From Pseudotabrizicola sp. (GTDB lineage: Bacteria; Pseudomonadota; Alphaproteobacteria; Rhodobacterales; Rhodobacteraceae): DNA of 64,000 nt. The position numbers and the translations under genes are program-made. Shown here one piece after another: positions 52,479-63,794 of this stretch. Position 1 is the stretch's first letter, and each line of letters opens with the position of its first letter. Location of the stretch: NCBI RefSeq assembly GCF_030684215.1, contig NZ_JAUXOV010000052.1:124001-188000 (forward strand). The letters run 5' to 3'. The notes under the pieces were generated by a model that saw only the letters and a program-made list of their open reading frames with translations, was not told the DNA's origin and did not search any database.

Positions 52479-53039
52479 CTAGCTGTTTTGCACGATCAGA
52501 ATGGCGCGTGCCGGGCCGCTTTCTGCCTCGAGCCGGTGGGGGCGGTCGGCGAAGTAGCGTGCGGTGTCACCGGCTGACAGATGCTGGCTTTCCTCGCCCG
52601 AGGTAACCTTTATCCTGCCCTCCAGCATCGTCAGATGTTCGCGGCAGCCGGGCCCATGCGGATCACTGATCAGCTTGCCGCCTTCGGCAAAGGTCAGGTC
52701 ATAAACCTCATGCATGCCGACCGCTTCGGCGGGTGACAGGATGCGGATGCTGACCCCAAGCCCGCGCCCGCCGATCACCGGGGCGGCCTCGGCTCGGATC
52801 ACCTCGATCCGGGGGGTCTCGCGCGGTTCAAGCAAACCTGCGAAATCAACCTGAAGTGCTTGGGTCAGGTTCCACAGTGTGGCCACGGTCGGACTGGACT
52901 CGCCACGTTCGATCTGGCTGACCATCGACCGGCTGACGCCCGACAGCTTGGCCACGGCATCAAGGCTAAGCCCCTTTGCCGTGCGCGCCTCTTTCAGCGA
53001 TGCGGCCAGACGGTCGTGAATGTCGGAACGGGCGGTCAT
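52479..53039 (-). CDS. XRE-family regulator with cupin sensor domain
   Basis: This 186-aa protein has an N-terminal helix-turn-helix (L-D-A-V-A-K-L-S-G-V-S-R-S-M-V-S-Q-I-E-R-G) and a C-terminal cupin barrel (D-P-H-G-P-G and H-L-S-A-G-D-T). This design is typical of regulators of amine and amino-acid metabolism. The start MTARSD is preferred over one 23 codons upstream. It is convergent with the aminotransferase gene, with a 3-base gap. Confidence 0.92.
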   Translation of the reverse strand: MTARSDIHDRLAASLKEARTAKGLSLDAVAKLSGVSRSMVSQIERGESSPTVATLWNLTQALQVDFAGLLEPRETPRIEVIRAEAAPVIGGRGLGVSIRILSPAEAVGMHEVYDLTFAEGGKLISDPHGPGCREHLTMLEGRIKVTSGEESQHLSAGDTARYFADRPHRLEAESGPARAILIVQNS

Positions 53040-53140
53040 GGCGGATCTCTGAAACGGGCCAGTCAAGCACTTTGAACTTGGCGGCGAACCAGCGTTATCG
53101 TGGCCCATTCCGGCAGCTATGGCAATCTCTTAGGCCGCGT

Positions 53141-53737
53141 TTACAAAAAGCGCACTTGCGTTCCGACCTCGACAAGTTCGAACAGGTGCTCGACGTGATC
53201 GTTGAACAGCCCAACACATCCGCTGGACGCCGGGCGTCCAATTTTTGCGATGTCGTCGATGCCGTGAATACGGTAATACTGCCACCCAAGGTTCAGCGCC
53301 CGCGAACCCATCGGGTTGTCTGGACCGGGGCCGATAGATTCTGGCAGGGTCGGATCAAGCGCGCGCATGTTGGGCGTTGGAATCCATGTCGGATTGCGGC
53401 GCTTCAGCACGATTTCGGTCAATCCGGTCTGGGTCAATTCCTCGCTGCGCGGCACCGATGAGGGGAATATCAGATGCTGGCTATCATCCTCGGGCCAATA
53501 GTGCAGCGCGCGTGATTCCAGATCGCAAAGAATTGCGCCCTTTTGCAGATTTGGAAAATGGTCTTCCCAGTGATGCACACGGAAGCTCGCGGTGTTGTGG
53601 CGCGATGGGCTGCCGGTGGAGTCAGCCGGGGCGATCACAGTCGTGTCTTGCGCATACACCAGCGCGGGGCAGGCCAGGCTGGCCATAGTGGCGGCACCCA
53701 GTTTAAGAACGTAGCGGCGGGTTCTGGGAAAAGGCAT
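53141..53737 (-). CDS. L,D-transpeptidase (YkuD family), exported
   Basis: This 198-aa protein has a signal peptide with twin arginine (R-T-R-R-Y-V-L-K-L-G) and GAAGGA before the ATG. The YkuD domain contains the H-G-I stretch and the catalytic Cys174 in S-S-G-C-V-G-L. The more common SHGC is SSGC here. Such enzymes form 3-3 cross-links in peptidoglycan or attach proteins to it. The gene follows the CAP-domain lipoprotein gene by 16 bases in the same direction, suggesting co-expression. Confidence 0.9.
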   Translation of the reverse strand: MPFPRTRRYVLKLGAATMASLACPALVYAQDTTVIAPADSTGSPSRHNTASFRVHHWEDHFPNLQKGAILCDLESRALHYWPEDDSQHLIFPSSVPRSEELTQTGLTEIVLKRRNPTWIPTPNMRALDPTLPESIGPGPDNPMGSRALNLGWQYYRIHGIDDIAKIGRPASSGCVGLFNDHVEHLFELVEVGTQVRFL

Positions 53738-53753
53738 TGCGGTTTCCTTCTGG

Positions 53754-54338
53754 TCAGTTTGCAACGGTCAGCGTCCACCACAGCTTGTTGCTGGGCTCTT
53801 GAAAGACGCCAAGGCCGATCCGTCTTGCGCGCGGATCAAGCAAGATCGCCCGTGTTGCCGGAGTTTGCATCCACGTTTCAATTGCTTGGACTTCGGTTTC
53901 GTAAGTCTCAGAGATCAGTTCACCAAGAACCCGGCCGTCAAACCCGGCGCGTCGGGCCCGGTCAATAGAGGTGCTGCCATCTGCCCCAAAGCTCCAGGCC
54001 CGGCCCTGTTGTGACATCGACCGGGAATGGCCGTCGGCGGACTGTATCAGCGCGGGGTCGAGGGCCACAGGCGCAAGTCCCCCCGCAAGACGCGTCTGGT
54101 TGACGGTGTCGACCGCGCGGCTTCGCACTTGTCCTATGTTGCGCTCGGTGACGGGATAGACGCCCTGAACCGAGGCCCCGGTCGCATCAAGCCGTGGCGG
54201 CGCATTGGGGTTCAGTTGCGCACAGGCTGAAAGCACAACAATCGCCGCCAGGCTGGCAATCAGGCGCAGCCCGCGCTGCGCAGTGCCGGGGCTGGTTGGG
54301 GGCAGGATGTGGCACTGTCGCGCCATTGAAGGGTTCAT
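53754..54338 (-). CDS. CAP/SCP-domain lipoprotein
   Basis: This 194-aa protein has a lipoprotein signal with L-S-A-C as the lipobox. Its CAP domain (V-N-Q-T-R near the start, the conserved His in D-G-H-S-R-S-M, Glu in L-G-E-L-I-S-E) belongs to the SCP/PR-1 family. Bacterial members are exported and poorly understood; some act on cell walls or lipids. Start ATG 54338 has AAAGAG upstream; Met5 (54326) is possible. It is the upstream gene of a pair with the L,D-transpeptidase. Confidence 0.88.
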   Translation of the reverse strand: MNPSMARQCHILPPTSPGTAQRGLRLIASLAAIVVLSACAQLNPNAPPRLDATGASVQGVYPVTERNIGQVRSRAVDTVNQTRLAGGLAPVALDPALIQSADGHSRSMSQQGRAWSFGADGSTSIDRARRAGFDGRVLGELISETYETEVQAIETWMQTPATRAILLDPRARRIGLGVFQEPSNKLWWTLTVAN

Positions 54339-54482
54339 GGTCAGGCTCTTTCGTTTGCCCCATAGCCGCACAGAGCGACCAAGGTTCAACCAAAAAGCGA
54401 CAATTCTGCAGTGATCTCACGGGAATATCAGCAGTTGTGAACGCGCCCGCTGCGCGTGGACTTGTGTGGCTGCCACGATTGC

Positions 54483-54509
54483 AAAAAGGGGCCGGTCAAT
54501 GACCGACCC
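54483..54509 (-). terminator. Rho-independent terminator after ugpC
   Basis: On the minus strand a stem formed by GGGTCGGTCA and TGACCGGCCC is followed by five Ts. It starts 17 bases after the ugpC stop and closes the ugpBAEC operon. Confidence 0.7.
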
Positions 54510-54525
54510 TTTCACTGTCTCCAAG

Positions 54526-55584
54526 TCAAAGTCGCTTGCCTGTCTCCTTGGAAAAAAGGTGCATCCTGCCCTCAGCGGGCGCCACATGCAGACGATCTCC
54601 ACGCGCAGCAACAGTGCTGCCGGGTAGGCGCAACGTCATCAGAACGTCAGAGCCTTCAATAACCCCATAGCCAAAGGCATCTGCGCCCAGCCATTCCACG
54701 GATCGCAACACAACCGGAATAGAGGGCGTGCCGGCGTCTACAATCTCCATGTCCTCGGGGCGCAGACCAAGCCTGACCTCGCCACTGGCGGGCAGGCCGG
54801 AAAGCGGCAGGCGCTGTCCGCCCGGCAAGACTGCAACCCCCGCCTCGGCCTGCACGGTGAAAATGTTCATCGCAGGCGACCCGATAAAGCCCGCGACAAA
54901 TTCGCTGGCCGGGGTCATGTACACCTCATGCGGGGTGGCGATCTGGTCGGCGACACCTTTGTTCATTACGATCAGCCGGTCGGCCAGCGTCATCGCCTCA
55001 ACCTGATCGTGGGTCACATACAGCATGGTCTGTCCGGTGGTCTGGTGCAGGTCCTTGATCTGCAAGCGCATCTGCACCCGCAGCTTGGCGTCAAGGTTGG
55101 AAAGCGGCTCGTCCAGCAGAAACGCCGCCGGTTCGCGCACCAGTGCCCGCCCCATCGCCACCCGCTGCCGCTGCCCGCCAGACAAGGCGCGTGGCTTGCG
55201 GTCAAGATAGGGCTCCAGCTCCAGTATGGCGGCGGCCTTGGCAACGCGGGCGTCAATCTCGGCCGCAGGCATCCTGGCGATTTTCAGGCCATAGGCCATG
55301 TTTTCGCGCACGCTCATATGCGGGTAAAGCGCGTAATTCTGGAACACCATGGCGATATCACGCTCGCGCGGTTCCAGATCATTCACCACCCGGTCACCAA
55401 TCGAGATTGTGCCGGCGCTGATCCCCTCCAGCCCTGCGACCATCCGCAACAGCGTGGACTTGCCGCAGCCCGAAGGCCCGACGATCACCACAAATTCCCC
55501 GTTGGAAATGTTCATCGTGATCCCGTGGATCACTTCTTGCCCGGCATAGCTTTTGCGCAGGTCGTTCAGTTGGATATTTGCCAT
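54526..55584 (-). CDS. ugpC: ABC transporter ATP-binding protein of the Ugp/Mal type
   Basis: This 352-aa ATPase has Walker [10 protein letters not shown], signature L-S-G-G-Q-R-Q-R, Walker B L-L-D-E-P and, after residue 235, the TOBE-type regulatory domain of the MalK/UgpC group. It is the last gene of the ugpBAEC operon and directly abuts ugpE (stop of E at 55585). It powers import of the UgpB ligand. Confidence 0.92.
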   Translation of the reverse strand: MANIQLNDLRKSYAGQEVIHGITMNISNGEFVVIVGPSGCGKSTLLRMVAGLEGISAGTISIGDRVVNDLEPRERDIAMVFQNYALYPHMSVRENMAYGLKIARMPAAEIDARVAKAAAILELEPYLDRKPRALSGGQRQRVAMGRALVREPAAFLLDEPLSNLDAKLRVQMRLQIKDLHQTTGQTMLYVTHDQVEAMTLADRLIVMNKGVADQIATPHEVYMTPASEFVAGFIGSPAMNIFTVQAEAGVAVLPGGQRLPLSGLPASGEVRLGLRPEDMEIVDAGTPSIPVVLRSVEWLGADAFGYGVIEGSDVLMTLRLPGSTVAARGDRLHVAPAEGRMHLFSKETGKRL

Positions 55585-56454
55585 TTACTTCTCCGTCTCG
55601 ACAAGGCCCTTCACGAACCACCGCTGCATCAGCACGACCACAAGGATCGGTGGCAGGATGGCCAGCACGGAAGTCACCATGACGAGGTTCCAGGGGGTAT
55701 CGGCATCAGCGAAAGAGATCATCTTTTTCAGCGCGATGACGATGGTGTTCATTTCATTCGAATTGGTCACCAACAGTGGCCACAGATATTGCGTCCAGCC
55801 ATAGATGAACTGAATCACAAAGATGGCGGCCACATTGGTCAGCGACAGCGGCCACAGGATATCCTTGAAAAACCGCCATGGCCCGGCACCATCCACCCGT
55901 GCCGCCTCCAGCAGTTCATCCGGGATGGTCATGAAAAACTGCCGGAACAGCAGCGTGGCCGTGGCCGATGCGATCAGCGGCAGGATCAGACCAGCATAGG
56001 TGTCAATCAGCCCCAGATCGACCATCACCTTATACGTCGGCTGAATCCGCACCTCGACCGGCAGCATCAGGGTGATGAAGATCAGCCAGAAACACGCCAT
56101 GCGGAACGGAAACTTGAAGAACACAATCGCATAGGCAGAGGCCATTGAAATCACGATCTTGCCCACCGCAATACCGACCGCAATCAACGTGGTATTGCCC
56201 AGCAGTCGCCACAGGCTGACCCCACCGATCCGGTTGATCTCACCGGAAAACGCGCCCCGGTAATTCTCATACGCTTCTGCCCCCGGAAGCAGCGGCAACG
56301 GAGGGCGCAGGATGGTCTGCACCGAGTGGGTCGATGCGATAAAGACGTAATAAACCGGAAAGGCCACGATGATTACGCCAAGGATCATCCAGAGATGCGC
56401 CATCGTGCGGGCAGCGCCCCGCGCCACCATCGGGGTTTGTGATCCATCACCCAT
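55585..56454 (-). CDS. ugpE: ABC transporter permease UgpE
   Basis: This 289-aa inner-membrane permease has six predicted helices and an EAA loop ([11 protein letters not shown]). The start MGDGSQ overlaps the ugpA stop by 8 bases (tATGGGTGA), which indicates coupling. It pairs with UgpA to form the channel for glycerol-3-phosphate or glycerophosphodiester uptake. Confidence 0.93.
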   Translation of the reverse strand: MGDGSQTPMVARGAARTMAHLWMILGVIIVAFPVYYVFIASTHSVQTILRPPLPLLPGAEAYENYRGAFSGEINRIGGVSLWRLLGNTTLIAVGIAVGKIVISMASAYAIVFFKFPFRMACFWLIFITLMLPVEVRIQPTYKVMVDLGLIDTYAGLILPLIASATATLLFRQFFMTIPDELLEAARVDGAGPWRFFKDILWPLSLTNVAAIFVIQFIYGWTQYLWPLLVTNSNEMNTIVIALKKMISFADADTPWNLVMVTSVLAILPPILVVVLMQRWFVKGLVETEK

Positions 56455-57328
56455 AGTGCACCCGCTTTTCAATGAACCGGAACTGGAAGGCGGTCAGCGC
56501 AATCACGATGACCATCAAGATCACTGATTGCGCGGCGGAATCGCCCATGATCAGGTTTACGAACCCGTCGTTGTAAACCTTGTAAACCAGCGTTTCGGTC
56601 GATTTGCCCGGCCCGCCACTGGTGACTGCATGGATGATGCCGAATGTGTCAAACAACGCGTAAACCGTGTTCACAACCAGCAGGAAAAACGTGGTCGGTG
56701 TCAGCAGTGGGAAGACGATGGTCCAGAACGCGTGCCGCTTGGTCGCACCATCAATCGCCGCCGCCTCCAGCAAAGATTTCGGAATCGCCTGCAAGCCCGC
56801 CACGAAGAACAGGAAATTATAGCTGATCTGCTTCCACGTCGCCGCGGCCACCACCAGTGCCATTGCCTGATCACCATTCAGCAACGGGTTCCACGCAATC
56901 CCCAACTGGCGCAGGGGCCATGCCAGCGTGCCAAAGGAAGGGTTGAACATGAACAGCCACAGCATGCCCGCAATCGCCGGGGCGACGGCATAGGGCCAGA
57001 TCATCAGCGTGCGGTATAACCCTTTGCCACGAATGATCTTTTCAACCTGCACGGCCAGAAACAGCGCAATTCCCATGGCAAAGAACGCGACCAGCACCGA
57101 AAAGACCACCGTGACCTGCATGGCATTCAGATAGGCCGGGTCGTTCAGCACCTTGCGAAAATTCGCCAGCCCTACAAACTTTGATGACAGGCCGAACGGG
57201 TCTTCGCGCAGCACAGACTGGCGAAACGCCTGCGCGGCAGGCCAGTAGAAAAAGATCAGGGTAATCGCCAGTTGCGGCGCCAGCAAAAGCCAGGGCAGCA
57301 GCTTGTGCGGAAAGACGGTACGTCGCAT
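56447..57328 (-). CDS. ugpA: ABC transporter permease UgpA
   Basis: This 293-aa inner-membrane permease has six predicted helices and an EAA loop ([10 protein letters not shown]). AAGGA lies 6 bases before the ATG; a TTG two codons earlier is possible. It forms the channel with UgpE. It is preceded by a strong hairpin plus T-run that probably reduces its transcription relative to ugpB. Confidence 0.93.
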   Translation of the reverse strand: MRRTVFPHKLLPWLLLAPQLAITLIFFYWPAAQAFRQSVLREDPFGLSSKFVGLANFRKVLNDPAYLNAMQVTVVFSVLVAFFAMGIALFLAVQVEKIIRGKGLYRTLMIWPYAVAPAIAGMLWLFMFNPSFGTLAWPLRQLGIAWNPLLNGDQAMALVVAAATWKQISYNFLFFVAGLQAIPKSLLEAAAIDGATKRHAFWTIVFPLLTPTTFFLLVVNTVYALFDTFGIIHAVTSGGPGKSTETLVYKVYNDGFVNLIMGDSAAQSVILMVIVIALTAFQFRFIEKRVHYG

Positions 57329-57363
57329 CCACAATCCTTGCTATTCAGTAAAAAGGCGGGTCA

Positions 57364-57406
57364 GAAAAAAGAAGGGCGCGCAGCGGCCCGGTGCCGATGC
57401 GCGCCC
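57364..57406 (-). terminator. Hairpin with T-rich tail between ugpB and ugpA
   Basis: A perfect 9-bp stem (57374-57382 with 57398-57406) is followed on the minus strand by TTCTTTTTT. It lies 14 bases after the ugpB stop, inside the operon, and should act as a partial terminator that keeps binding protein levels above those of the permeases. Confidence 0.7.
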
Positions 57407-57419
57407 GGTGGTGGCTGAC

Positions 57420-58715
57420 TTAGCCGCCGGTTGCGTCCTTGATCGCGGCATTGCCACGGGTCGCCGCCGCCGTCATCGCCTCTTGCGCGGTTTGCTGACC
57501 GGCAAGCATCTTCTCGAATTCCTCATTCAGAATGTCGCGAATTTGCGGCAGGTTCGGTGCGCGAACGCCTTTGGAGTTTTCGGTCGGCTCTTTGCCCATC
57601 ATCTGGGTAATCGGAACTTCGCGCGCTGGGTTGGTCTCGTAAAACCCCGAGCTTTTGGTGGCCTCGTAGGCCGCCATCGTCACTGGCAGATAGCCAGACA
57701 CTTCGTGCAGATATTGCTGAACTTCGGTCTGCGACAGGTAGTTGAAGAAGGTGCCAACGCCTTTGTAAGCTTCATCCGACTTGCCACCCATTACCCACAG
57801 CGACGCGCCACCCGGCACGGTGTTCTGCGGTGCGCCTTCTGCTGATTCGTCATAGGGCAGCTGGCCAATGCCATAGTTGATGCCGGCCTTGACGATATCG
57901 CCCAAACCGCCCGAGCTTTCGGTCAGAATTCCGCATTCGCCTGAAGTGAAGTTCTGCTTGGCTTCCGACGTGCGGCCGCCATAGACGAACACGCCTTCTT
58001 TGGCGAGGTCAGCCATTTCCTGGAAATGCTTGACGAACAACGGGCCATCGACGGCCAGTTCAGGGGTGCCGGCCAGACCGTTTTCGTTGCTGGCCCAGGA
58101 CACGTTGTTCCAGGCGGCAAAGTTTTCGGTGTGGATCCATGTCAGCCATGTCGAAGTATAGCCACAGGTTGCTGCACCGCTGGATTTGATCTGACGCGCT
58201 GCCGCCCAAACCTCAGCCCAAGTGGCGGGCGGAGTGTTCACATCCAGCCCGGCCTTTTCAAAGATATCCTTATTGTAATACAGGATCGGGGAGGACGAGT
58301 TGTAGGGGAAAGACAGCATTTCGCCCGCTGGGCTGGAATAATAGCCAACGATACCCGGCAGATACTCGCTCTTGTCAAAGTTGAAACCAGCTTCGGTCAG
58401 AACTTCGGCCACTGGCTTGATTGCGCCCTGTGCGCCCATCATAACGCCTGTGCCAACGTCGAACACCTGAATAATGTCCGGCGCTTGGCCTGCGCGGAAT
58501 GCAGCGATGCCTGCGTTCAGGGTTTCGGGATAGGTGCCTTTGAAAACAGGCTTCACCACATAGTCTGACTGGCTTGCATTGAAATCTGCCGCGATCTTTT
58601 CAACCACTTCAGAGTTTGCGCCGGTCATAGCGTGCCACCAAGAAATCTCAGTCTGGGCCTGCGCTGCCACTGGCAACGCCATCAACCCGACGACACACAG
58701 GTTCACGGTTTTCAT
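57420..58715 (-). CDS. ugpB: sn-Glycerol-3-phosphate-type ABC substrate-binding protein
   Basis: This 431-aa periplasmic protein has a clear signal peptide (cleaved at A-Q-A-Q) and AGGAGG before the ATG. It resembles E. coli UgpB along its length. Shared stretches include W-W-H-A-M near the N-terminus, the F-R-A-G-Q-A-P-D-I-I-Q-V-F-D-V-G-T strand, P-F-N-S-S-like P-Y-N-S-S-S-P, and G-G-A-S-L-W-V-M. The usual ligands are glycerol-3-phosphate and glycerophosphodiesters. The adjacent glycine-betaine demethylase genes make glycerophosphocholine a sensible candidate ligand; that is inference. Confidence 0.92.
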   Translation of the reverse strand: MKTVNLCVVGLMALPVAAQAQTEISWWHAMTGANSEVVEKIAADFNASQSDYVVKPVFKGTYPETLNAGIAAFRAGQAPDIIQVFDVGTGVMMGAQGAIKPVAEVLTEAGFNFDKSEYLPGIVGYYSSPAGEMLSFPYNSSSPILYYNKDIFEKAGLDVNTPPATWAEVWAAARQIKSSGAATCGYTSTWLTWIHTENFAAWNNVSWASNENGLAGTPELAVDGPLFVKHFQEMADLAKEGVFVYGGRTSEAKQNFTSGECGILTESSGGLGDIVKAGINYGIGQLPYDESAEGAPQNTVPGGASLWVMGGKSDEAYKGVGTFFNYLSQTEVQQYLHEVSGYLPVTMAAYEATKSSGFYETNPAREVPITQMMGKEPTENSKGVRAPNLPQIRDILNEEFEKMLAGQQTAQEAMTAAATRGNAAIKDATGG

Positions 58716-58891
58716 GTTTGTCTTCCTCCTAGGGATTTGCTGACTGGGCACCTATTCCCGAAAGACATGACATTCATGCAACATTCGGCCTCCCCGGCGC
58801 CCCTTCATTGCACCAAACGAAAGAAATTTTACCAGAAAGTCAATTGTCTTGCGGCAATAGCGAACATAAACGGTGAAAAGAGGAACAATTA

Positions 58892-58935
58892 CGCCCGCCA
58901 GCGCAGGTCAGGGCCATCATGCTGGCTGACGGGCG
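58892..58935 (-). terminator. Imperfect hairpin after gbcB
   Basis: CGCCCGCCAGC (58892-58902) pairs with GCTGG and CGGGCG (58921-58935, 4-base bulge), within 10 bases of the gbcB stop. The following bases on the minus strand are only weakly T-rich, so it is a possible terminator or stabilising hairpin. The remaining 176 bases up to ugpB presumably hold the ugp promoter. Confidence 0.35.
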
Positions 58936-58942
58936 GGGCGAT

Positions 58943-60016
58943 TCAGGCCTTAATACTGACCTTGCCGATGGGATTAGAGCAGCAGGCCAGAATGTAGCCA
59001 TCAGCAATGTCATCGTCTGAAATGCCGCCGTTATGAACCATGTGAACCTCTCCGGCGGTCTTGCGCACTTTGCAGGTGCCGCACAGGCCAAAGGTGCAGC
59101 CTGACGGAATGTTCAGCCCGGCCTTGCGGGCCACAGCAAGAACCGTGTCGGTTTCCGCGCAGGCCGCAGTGACACCCGAACTGGTAAACGTAACAGCCGC
59201 GCGTATGTCGGCATCGGGCACGACATCTGTGATCGGTTCGGCATCGCTTTCGGTGCGGACGGGTGCGCCAAAGCTTTCCTGATGATAGCGGTCCATGTCA
59301 TAGCCGATCGAGACCAGCATCTCGCGCACCGATTGCATGAACGGTTCGGGACCGCAGCAAAACACCTCACGCTCCAGATAGTCAGGGGCCATCAGGCCCA
59401 GCATGATCTGCGACAGCCGTCCCTGAAACCCATGCCAAGTGCGGAAGGGGTCGGGTTCCTCGACTGTGAACCGCAGTTTCAGACCTGGAACCCGGTTGGC
59501 AAACTGTTCGAGCCGCTCGCGGAAAATTATCTCGGACGGGCGCTTGGCGGCGTGAACAAAAGCAATGTCCGGCATCTCGCCCGAATCCCACGCCCATGTT
59601 GTCATCGACATCATCGGCGTGATCCCCGACCCGGCCGAGATGAACAGATACTTCGACGCCGGATGCCGGTGAAAGCTGAAGATCCCCGAAGGCCCGAAAG
59701 CTTTCAGCCGCATGCCGGGTTTCAGATGGTCCAGCATCCAGCGGGTGCCAATGGATGCCGCCTGCGCCTTAACGGTGACAGAGATCGACAGCGGACGCGA
59801 CGGGCTGGAGCTGATGGTATAGGTGCGCTGGATATTGCCACCTGGCACCGGCAGATCAAGCGTCACGAACTGCCCCGGCTGATAGTCGAACCACGCGCCC
59901 GACGGCGCGCGAAAGGTGAATGTGGCCGTGTCAGCCGTATCGGGTACCACCATGGCACATTCCAGCAGCTCAGAGTCTTGCCACGGTTTCGCGGTCCAGT
60001 TCCGTTGGTTGGGCAT
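58943..60016 (-). CDS. gbcB: Glycine betaine monooxygenase reductase subunit (GbcB-like)
   Basis: This 357-aa oxidoreductase supplies electrons to the Rieske oxygenase encoded just upstream. It has an N-terminal flavin domain (R-T-Y-T-I-S-S-S), a nicotinamide domain (S-A-G-S-G-I-T-P-M-M; C-C-G-P-E-P-F-M) and a C-terminal plant-type [2Fe-2S] ferredoxin domain (C-T-F-G-L-C-G-T-C-K and a distal Cys). The gene starts 3 bases after gbcA. Specificity for betaine rather than another quaternary amine is inferred from the partner. Confidence 0.85.
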   Translation of the reverse strand: MPNQRNWTAKPWQDSELLECAMVVPDTADTATFTFRAPSGAWFDYQPGQFVTLDLPVPGGNIQRTYTISSSPSRPLSISVTVKAQAASIGTRWMLDHLKPGMRLKAFGPSGIFSFHRHPASKYLFISAGSGITPMMSMTTWAWDSGEMPDIAFVHAAKRPSEIIFRERLEQFANRVPGLKLRFTVEEPDPFRTWHGFQGRLSQIMLGLMAPDYLEREVFCCGPEPFMQSVREMLVSIGYDMDRYHQESFGAPVRTESDAEPITDVVPDADIRAAVTFTSSGVTAACAETDTVLAVARKAGLNIPSGCTFGLCGTCKVRKTAGEVHMVHNGGISDDDIADGYILACCSNPIGKVSIKA

Positions 60017-60019
60017 GGC

Positions 60020-61547
<1,528 letters not shown>

Positions 61548-61554
61548 GCAGCGC

Positions 61555-61569
61555 CAAGATACGATCTTG
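61555..61569. promoter_or_regulatory. Inverted repeat just upstream of the riboswitch
   Basis: CAAGAT-ACG-ATCTTG is a perfect 6-bp dyad located at the 5' side of the riboswitch, within the 555-base gap between gbcA and nasT. It could be an operator for the gbcA promoter. The rest of the gap (61570-61813) shows no gene and must hold the divergent promoters of gbcA and nasT. Confidence 0.35.
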
Positions 61570-61813
61570 CGTGCCATGCCATGTTGCGAGGCCGACTTGG
61601 TGTCGTCGCTTTCCGACGCAGCCCAAAAATGCCATACGCCGATGTCTTTTGGCTGCCGTCCTGTCATGGCTGTATTTGCAGATTAATTATCAGGCGGTTG
61701 TAAAAAAACTGCGCAGATTATGGGCGGAGGCCGCGCCGGACGTCCCGAAGATCAAGCGCGGGGTTGCAGCTGGCATGGCGCAGGCCACCTCTTGCGATCA
61801 CGGAGAACAGCGT

Positions 61814-62395
61814 ATGGCAAAGCTTTCCATCATCGTGGTCGAGCGCGACCGAGAGCGTGCGTTGCGCATCGTCGATGGCCTTATGGCCTCGGGCGATCAT
61901 GCAATCACCGTCATTTCCGAAGAAACCGGGCTGGCGCGGCGCATTGCCGAGCAAAAGCCCGATATCGTGCTGATTGACGTGGCCGATCCGTCGCGCGACG
62001 TGCTGGAAGAATTGGCGTTGGTCTCTGGCCCGATGGAACGACCCGTGGCGATGTTCGTGGACCGCTCAGACGAGCAACTGACCCGCGCTGCGATCGAGGC
62101 GGGGGTGTCGGCCTATGTGGTGGATGGCTTGCAGCCCGAGCGGATCAAGCCGGTTCTGGATGCCGCCATCGCTCGATTTCACATGTTCCAGAAAATGCGC
62201 GCTGAACTGGCGGCAACCAAAGCCGCGCTGGAGGATCGCAAGATCATCGACCGCGCCAAGGCGATTTTGATGAAAGCGCGCGGGATTGACGAAGAAGCTG
62301 CCTATGCCCTGCTGCGCAAGACTGCGATGGACCAAAAACGCCGGGTGGCTGATATCGCACAGCAACTGGTCATGGCGGCGGGGCTGTTGACATGA
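61814..62395 (+). CDS. nasT: NasT-type ANTAR response regulator (RNA-binding antiterminator)
   Basis: This 193-aa protein has an N-terminal receiver-like domain (residues 1-120) and a C-terminal ANTAR domain (K-A-I-L-M-K-A-R-G-I-D-E-E-A-A-Y near residue 155). ANTAR domains bind paired hexaloop hairpins in nascent RNA and prevent termination. GGAG precedes the ATG; a frame open far upstream would run across the riboswitch and is rejected. It overlaps nasS by 4 bases. The hexaloop leader at 63679 is its probable target. Confidence 0.93.
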   Translation: MAKLSIIVVERDRERALRIVDGLMASGDHAITVISEETGLARRIAEQKPDIVLIDVADPSRDVLEELALVSGPMERPVAMFVDRSDEQLTRAAIEAGVSAYVVDGLQPERIKPVLDAAIARFHMFQKMRAELAATKAALEDRKIIDRAKAILMKARGIDEEAAYALLRKTAMDQKRRVADIAQQLVMAAGLLT

Positions 62396-63567
62396 GCCTG
62401 ACAACGCTGCGCCTTGGTTATGTGCCGCTGACGGATGCCGCCCCACTGATCGTCGCGCAAGAGCTGGGCTTTGCCGCAGAAGAGGGGCTGGCCCTAGATC
62501 TGATCCGGGTGCAAAGCTGGGCGCAAAGCCGTGATCTGTTGGGCATGGGCGGGATCGACGCGGCCCACATGCTGGTGCCGCTGCCGATTGCGCAAACTCT
62601 TGGCCTTGGCCCGGCCTATCCACGGTTTGATCTGGTGATGATGCTGTCGGTGGGTGGGCAGGCAATTGCGGTCAGCGCAGCGCTGGCCGATGCGATGCGC
62701 GCCCAAGGGCACGGGTTTGGGTTTGATGATCCGATTGCAGCGCGCGAAGCGTTGATGGCTGTGGCGGGCGGCCAGTTGCGGGTTGGTGTCCCGTTTCCGT
62801 TCTCCACACAGGCAGAACTGGTGCGGCGTTGGCTAGATGGCACCGATCTGGCCCCCGGTGTCGCGATCCATACTGTGCCGCCGCCCCTGATGGCCGATGC
62901 GCTGGCGGCGGGCGAGGTCGATGCGTTTTGCGTGGGCGAGCCATGGGCGTCTTATGCCGTGGAAACCGGGGTTGGCGTGCTTTTGCTGGCGGGGCGGGCG
63001 ATCTGGGCCTCGCCACCCGAAAAGGGGCTGGTCGTGACCCGTGATTTCACCGAAACGCGCCCTGAAGAAACCGGACGCCTCATGCGGGCTGTCTGGCGCG
63101 CGTGCCGTTGGCTGGATCGCCCCGACAACCGGGGAACGGCGGCCGAAATCCTGTCGCGGCCTGAATATCTGAACCTGCCGCCTGAACTGACAGAACGTGG
63201 TTTGCTGGGGCGTCTTCATGTCAGCGCAGCGGGCGAGGTCCGGCAGTTTCCCGACTTCATCCGGTTTCACGACGGTGCGGCGAATTTTCCGTGGCGCAGT
63301 CTGGCGGCGCTGTTGGCGCGGCGGATTGCGGCCGCGCACGGGCTGGATGTGACGCGCGCGATGGAGACGGCGACCGAGTGTTTTCGTACCGACCTCTATC
63401 GCCAGCATTTGCGCAGCGCAGGCGCCGATCTGCCCGGAGCATCCGCCCGTATCGAAGGAGCCATGGCACATTCAACGGCAGTCGCGTCGGAAAAGGGCCA
63501 GATGATTCTGGCACCCGATGGGTTCTTTGATGGCGAAACCTTTGACCTGTCGTTCGCCAACCGATGA
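62392..63567 (+). CDS. nasS: NasS-type nitrate sensor (cytoplasmic NrtA-like protein)
   Basis: This 391-aa protein resembles nitrate-binding proteins of the NrtA/CmpA family (L-R-L-G-Y-V-P-L-T-D-A-A-P-L at the N-terminus and G-E-P-W-A-S-Y near residue 183). It lacks a signal peptide and so stays in the cytoplasm. By family knowledge NasS holds NasT inactive until nitrate or nitrite binds. The ATGA overlap with nasT means the two are made together. Confidence 0.92.
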   Translation: MSLTTLRLGYVPLTDAAPLIVAQELGFAAEEGLALDLIRVQSWAQSRDLLGMGGIDAAHMLVPLPIAQTLGLGPAYPRFDLVMMLSVGGQAIAVSAALADAMRAQGHGFGFDDPIAAREALMAVAGGQLRVGVPFPFSTQAELVRRWLDGTDLAPGVAIHTVPPPLMADALAAGEVDAFCVGEPWASYAVETGVGVLLLAGRAIWASPPEKGLVVTRDFTETRPEETGRLMRAVWRACRWLDRPDNRGTAAEILSRPEYLNLPPELTERGLLGRLHVSAAGEVRQFPDFIRFHDGAANFPWRSLAALLARRIAAAHGLDVTRAMETATECFRTDLYRQHLRSAGADLPGASARIEGAMAHSTAVASEKGQMILAPDGFFDGETFDLSFANR

Positions 63568-63678
63568 AGGATTGGGCAAATAGTTTTGCGATAGCGCAAA
63601 TGACATGCTGCAACTGCGATACTGCACCGCAGCGCTTGACCGAAGGCCGACGAGCGGTGCAGGCTTAAGATCAGAGAC

Positions 63679-63723
63679 AAAGCAATGGCGCTTTTGATCT
63701 GCATGTTTTCCGCAAAGATGCGG
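63679..63723 (+). promoter_or_regulatory. Two-hexaloop ANTAR-binding RNA motif
   Basis: Hairpin P1 (63679-63694) has stem AAAGC/GCTTT and loop AATGGC. Hairpin P2 (63710-63723) has stem CCGC/GCGG and loop AAAGAT. Both six-base loops have A at position 1 and G at position 4, as required for ANTAR binding, and a 15-base linker separates them. They lie between nasS and the nitrate-binding gene. Confidence 0.75.
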
Positions 63724-63746
63724 TCCCCCCAAAAATGGCAACGCCG

Positions 63747-63794
63747 CCACCCGTCCTGTCCTCTTGTCAGAGGCCGTGACCGAGGTGGTTTTTT
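63747..63794 (+). terminator. Leader terminator controlled by NasT
   Basis: CCACC (63747-63751) pairs with GGTGG (63784-63788) and is followed by TTTTTT. An inner hairpin, CCTCT/AGAGG, is enclosed in an imperfect stem. It lies 23 bases after hexaloop hairpin P2 and 62 bases before the nitrate-binding gene, where a terminator is expected in a NasT-type switch. Confidence 0.7.

Noticed and set aside
54928..56148. 406-codon plus-strand open frame
   Set aside because: It is antisense to ugpC and ugpE; the sequence is His/Gln/Arg-rich without domains.
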